From NCBI RefSeq assembly GCF_000524195.1, contig NW_020170500.1, forward strand, positions 91,789 to 155,788: 64,000 nt of DNA, given 5' to 3'. The position numbers and the translations under genes were made by a program. Origin of the DNA: Echinococcus granulosus (taxonomy: Eukaryota > Platyhelminthes > Cestoda > Cyclophyllidea > Taeniidae). This document shows, in pieces, positions 63,501-64,000 of the stretch. Position 1 is the first letter of the stretch. Each line of letters begins with the position of its first letter. The notes beneath the pieces were generated by a model. That model was given only the letters and a program-made list of their open reading frames with translations, made no database searches and was not told where the DNA came from.

Positions 63501-64000
63501 AAACTCATATAAACATATGATTTCATTAACTCGCTGATTTACTTTATATGGACTGGTATGGTTAGAAATATAGCCGTGGCGCCTGTTTATCTAAAATTAG
63601 TATCCATGTGCTACTTAGGAGGCCGCAGGCCGCATCCCCATGTCTAGTTGGCCTCAGCTTCTTGACTACGATGAGACGTGGCGGAGGAAGTTGAGTACAG
63701 TCTACCTGCCTCACTCGCCCGACACAGAGGTGGCCTATTTGGATTTTACACCTTCTACCACAGGTACATTCCATTCCCATGCCTGTTTTGTGAAATTGAG
63801 AGAGGGCGCATAATTGTGTACCACTCCTCCTCGTACCTCCTTTTACAGGTACCCTAACGGGCGTCGAGGTGACTCACGCCGTTGCGAGCGCCCTCTGCCG
63901 GGCACAGAAGATGCAATGCGAGTTCTACCCGGCGCGTGAGTTGGTGCTCAGTCTGGAGCCCTACAGCGGTCTTTCAGCCAGTCTCTGGCTCCTCACCTCC
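39531..64000 (+). CDS. DIP2: DIP2 (disco-interacting protein 2), 3' truncated by window end
   Basis: 22 exons: 39531-39609, 40160-40234, 40619-40723, 41300-41428, 41509-41579, 42434-42662, 46835-47172, 47251-47388, 48093-48281, 50522-50776, 51566-51733, 51816-51909, 51985-52104, 52934-53326, 53553-53863, 58417-58544, 59306-59489, 62007-62279, 62377-62581, 63099-63439, 63619-63763, 63849-end. All phases agree; 1374 codons lie in the window. Order: DMAP1-binding domain (ELEKELVEGDITEKGYQKKK), disordered linker, VSEKIQQLVNTLKRPKRRPL, first adenylation-like (FAAL-type) domain (DRVALVYSSNDP, LSYGVIRVDSED, GRRHNANDIIATV), then the start of a second one (YLDFTPSTTGTLTGVEVTH). DIP2 proteins carry duplicated FAAL-like domains and have been linked to diacylglycerol homeostasis and neuronal morphology. 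Three Ser/Ala/Thr-rich inserts distinguish it from vertebrate copies. Exon 3 is the least certain boundary; exon 1 has a clear ATG. Confidence 0.96.
41151..41172. repeat. Short TCAA tandem repeat
   Basis: TCAA/TCCA tetranucleotides in tandem within DIP2 intron 3, seen directly. Confidence 0.75.
42663..46834 (+). other. Long DIP2 intron 6
   Basis: A 4.2 kb intron between phase-1 exons. It holds a G-rich quadruplex-type motif (44846-44869) and an 11-G run (45050-45060). Open frames (43517-43752, 44974-45393, 46338-46520 and others) have no recognised similarity. No nested gene was found. Confidence 0.55.
44846..44869 (+). other. Predicted G-quadruplex motif
   Basis: Four G runs of 6, 4, 5 and 4 separated by loops A, A and CCT on the transcribed-sense strand of the DIP2 intron. 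This fits the usual G-quadruplex pattern; formation is an inference. Confidence 0.6.
48282..50521 (+). other. Long DIP2 intron 9
   Basis: A 2.2 kb intron. The preceding exon frame stays open for a further 146 codons into it, but that sequence has no family resemblance and the donor GTAGGT at 48282 is well placed, so it is read as intron. Nothing else seen. Confidence 0.6.
53864..58416 (+). other. Longest DIP2 intron (15)
   Basis: A 4.6 kb intron between phase-0 exons in the adenylation-like domain. Several open frames of 60-120 codons occur (54591-54917, 56801-57151, 57808-58119), none recognised and none with convincing splice partners. No mobile-element protein was seen. Confidence 0.55.
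59490..62006 (+). other. Long DIP2 intron 17 with repeat-like segment
   Basis: A 2.5 kb intron. Its part near 60506-60586, when reversed, resembles 18617-18698 in the XPO7 intron. No gene was recognised. Confidence 0.5.

Noticed and set aside
1..64000. CRISPR arrays, operons, phage or plasmid features
   Set aside because: No regularly spaced repeats, no ribosome-binding-site/ORF organisation; all genes are spliced eukaryotic genes.

Overview
The window looks like a parasitic flatworm (most likely cestode) nuclear scaffold. Every protein gene is split by GT-AG introns, many of them extremely short (32-45 nt and about 66-97 nt). The encoded proteins are metazoan, and simple repeats, degenerate repeats and one 100-N scaffold gap lie between and inside genes. 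There is no prokaryotic or viral gene organisation. All coordinates were assembled by hand from splice sites, reading-frame phase and remembered family sequences, without any database search.

Layout: 1-4032, no gene seen. 4033-4930 (-), C1QBP/p32 mitochondrial matrix protein with a one-base frameshift in exon 2. 6142-19433 (+), exportin-7 (XPO7), 17 exons found, the start codon not visible. 19434-22307, no convincing gene. 22308-24680 (-), three-exon TPR protein. 25019-27260 (+), eight-exon helical protein I do not recognise. 27938-34289 (-), nucleoporin NUP88, nine exons. 35255-38206 (+), LACTB serine beta-lactamase-like protein, seven exons, one intron interrupted by the assembly gap. 39531-64000 (+), first 22 exons of DIP2 (disco-interacting protein 2), running off the right end within its second adenylation-like domain.

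The first six genes form three head-to-head pairs (C1QBP/XPO7, TPR/unknown, NUP88/LACTB), each separated by 0.3-1.2 kb that could hold a shared promoter; LACTB and DIP2 follow in tandem. The genes do not form a pathway. XPO7 and NUP88 both belong to nucleocytoplasmic transport and C1QBP and LACTB are both mitochondrial, but that is probably coincidence. I found no evidence for a wholly new biological system. The most interesting items are the unrecognised helical gene, the XPO7 5' end that is in frame for a spliced-leader-supplied AUG, the two-class short introns, the C1QBP frameshift, and several degenerate repeat families in introns.
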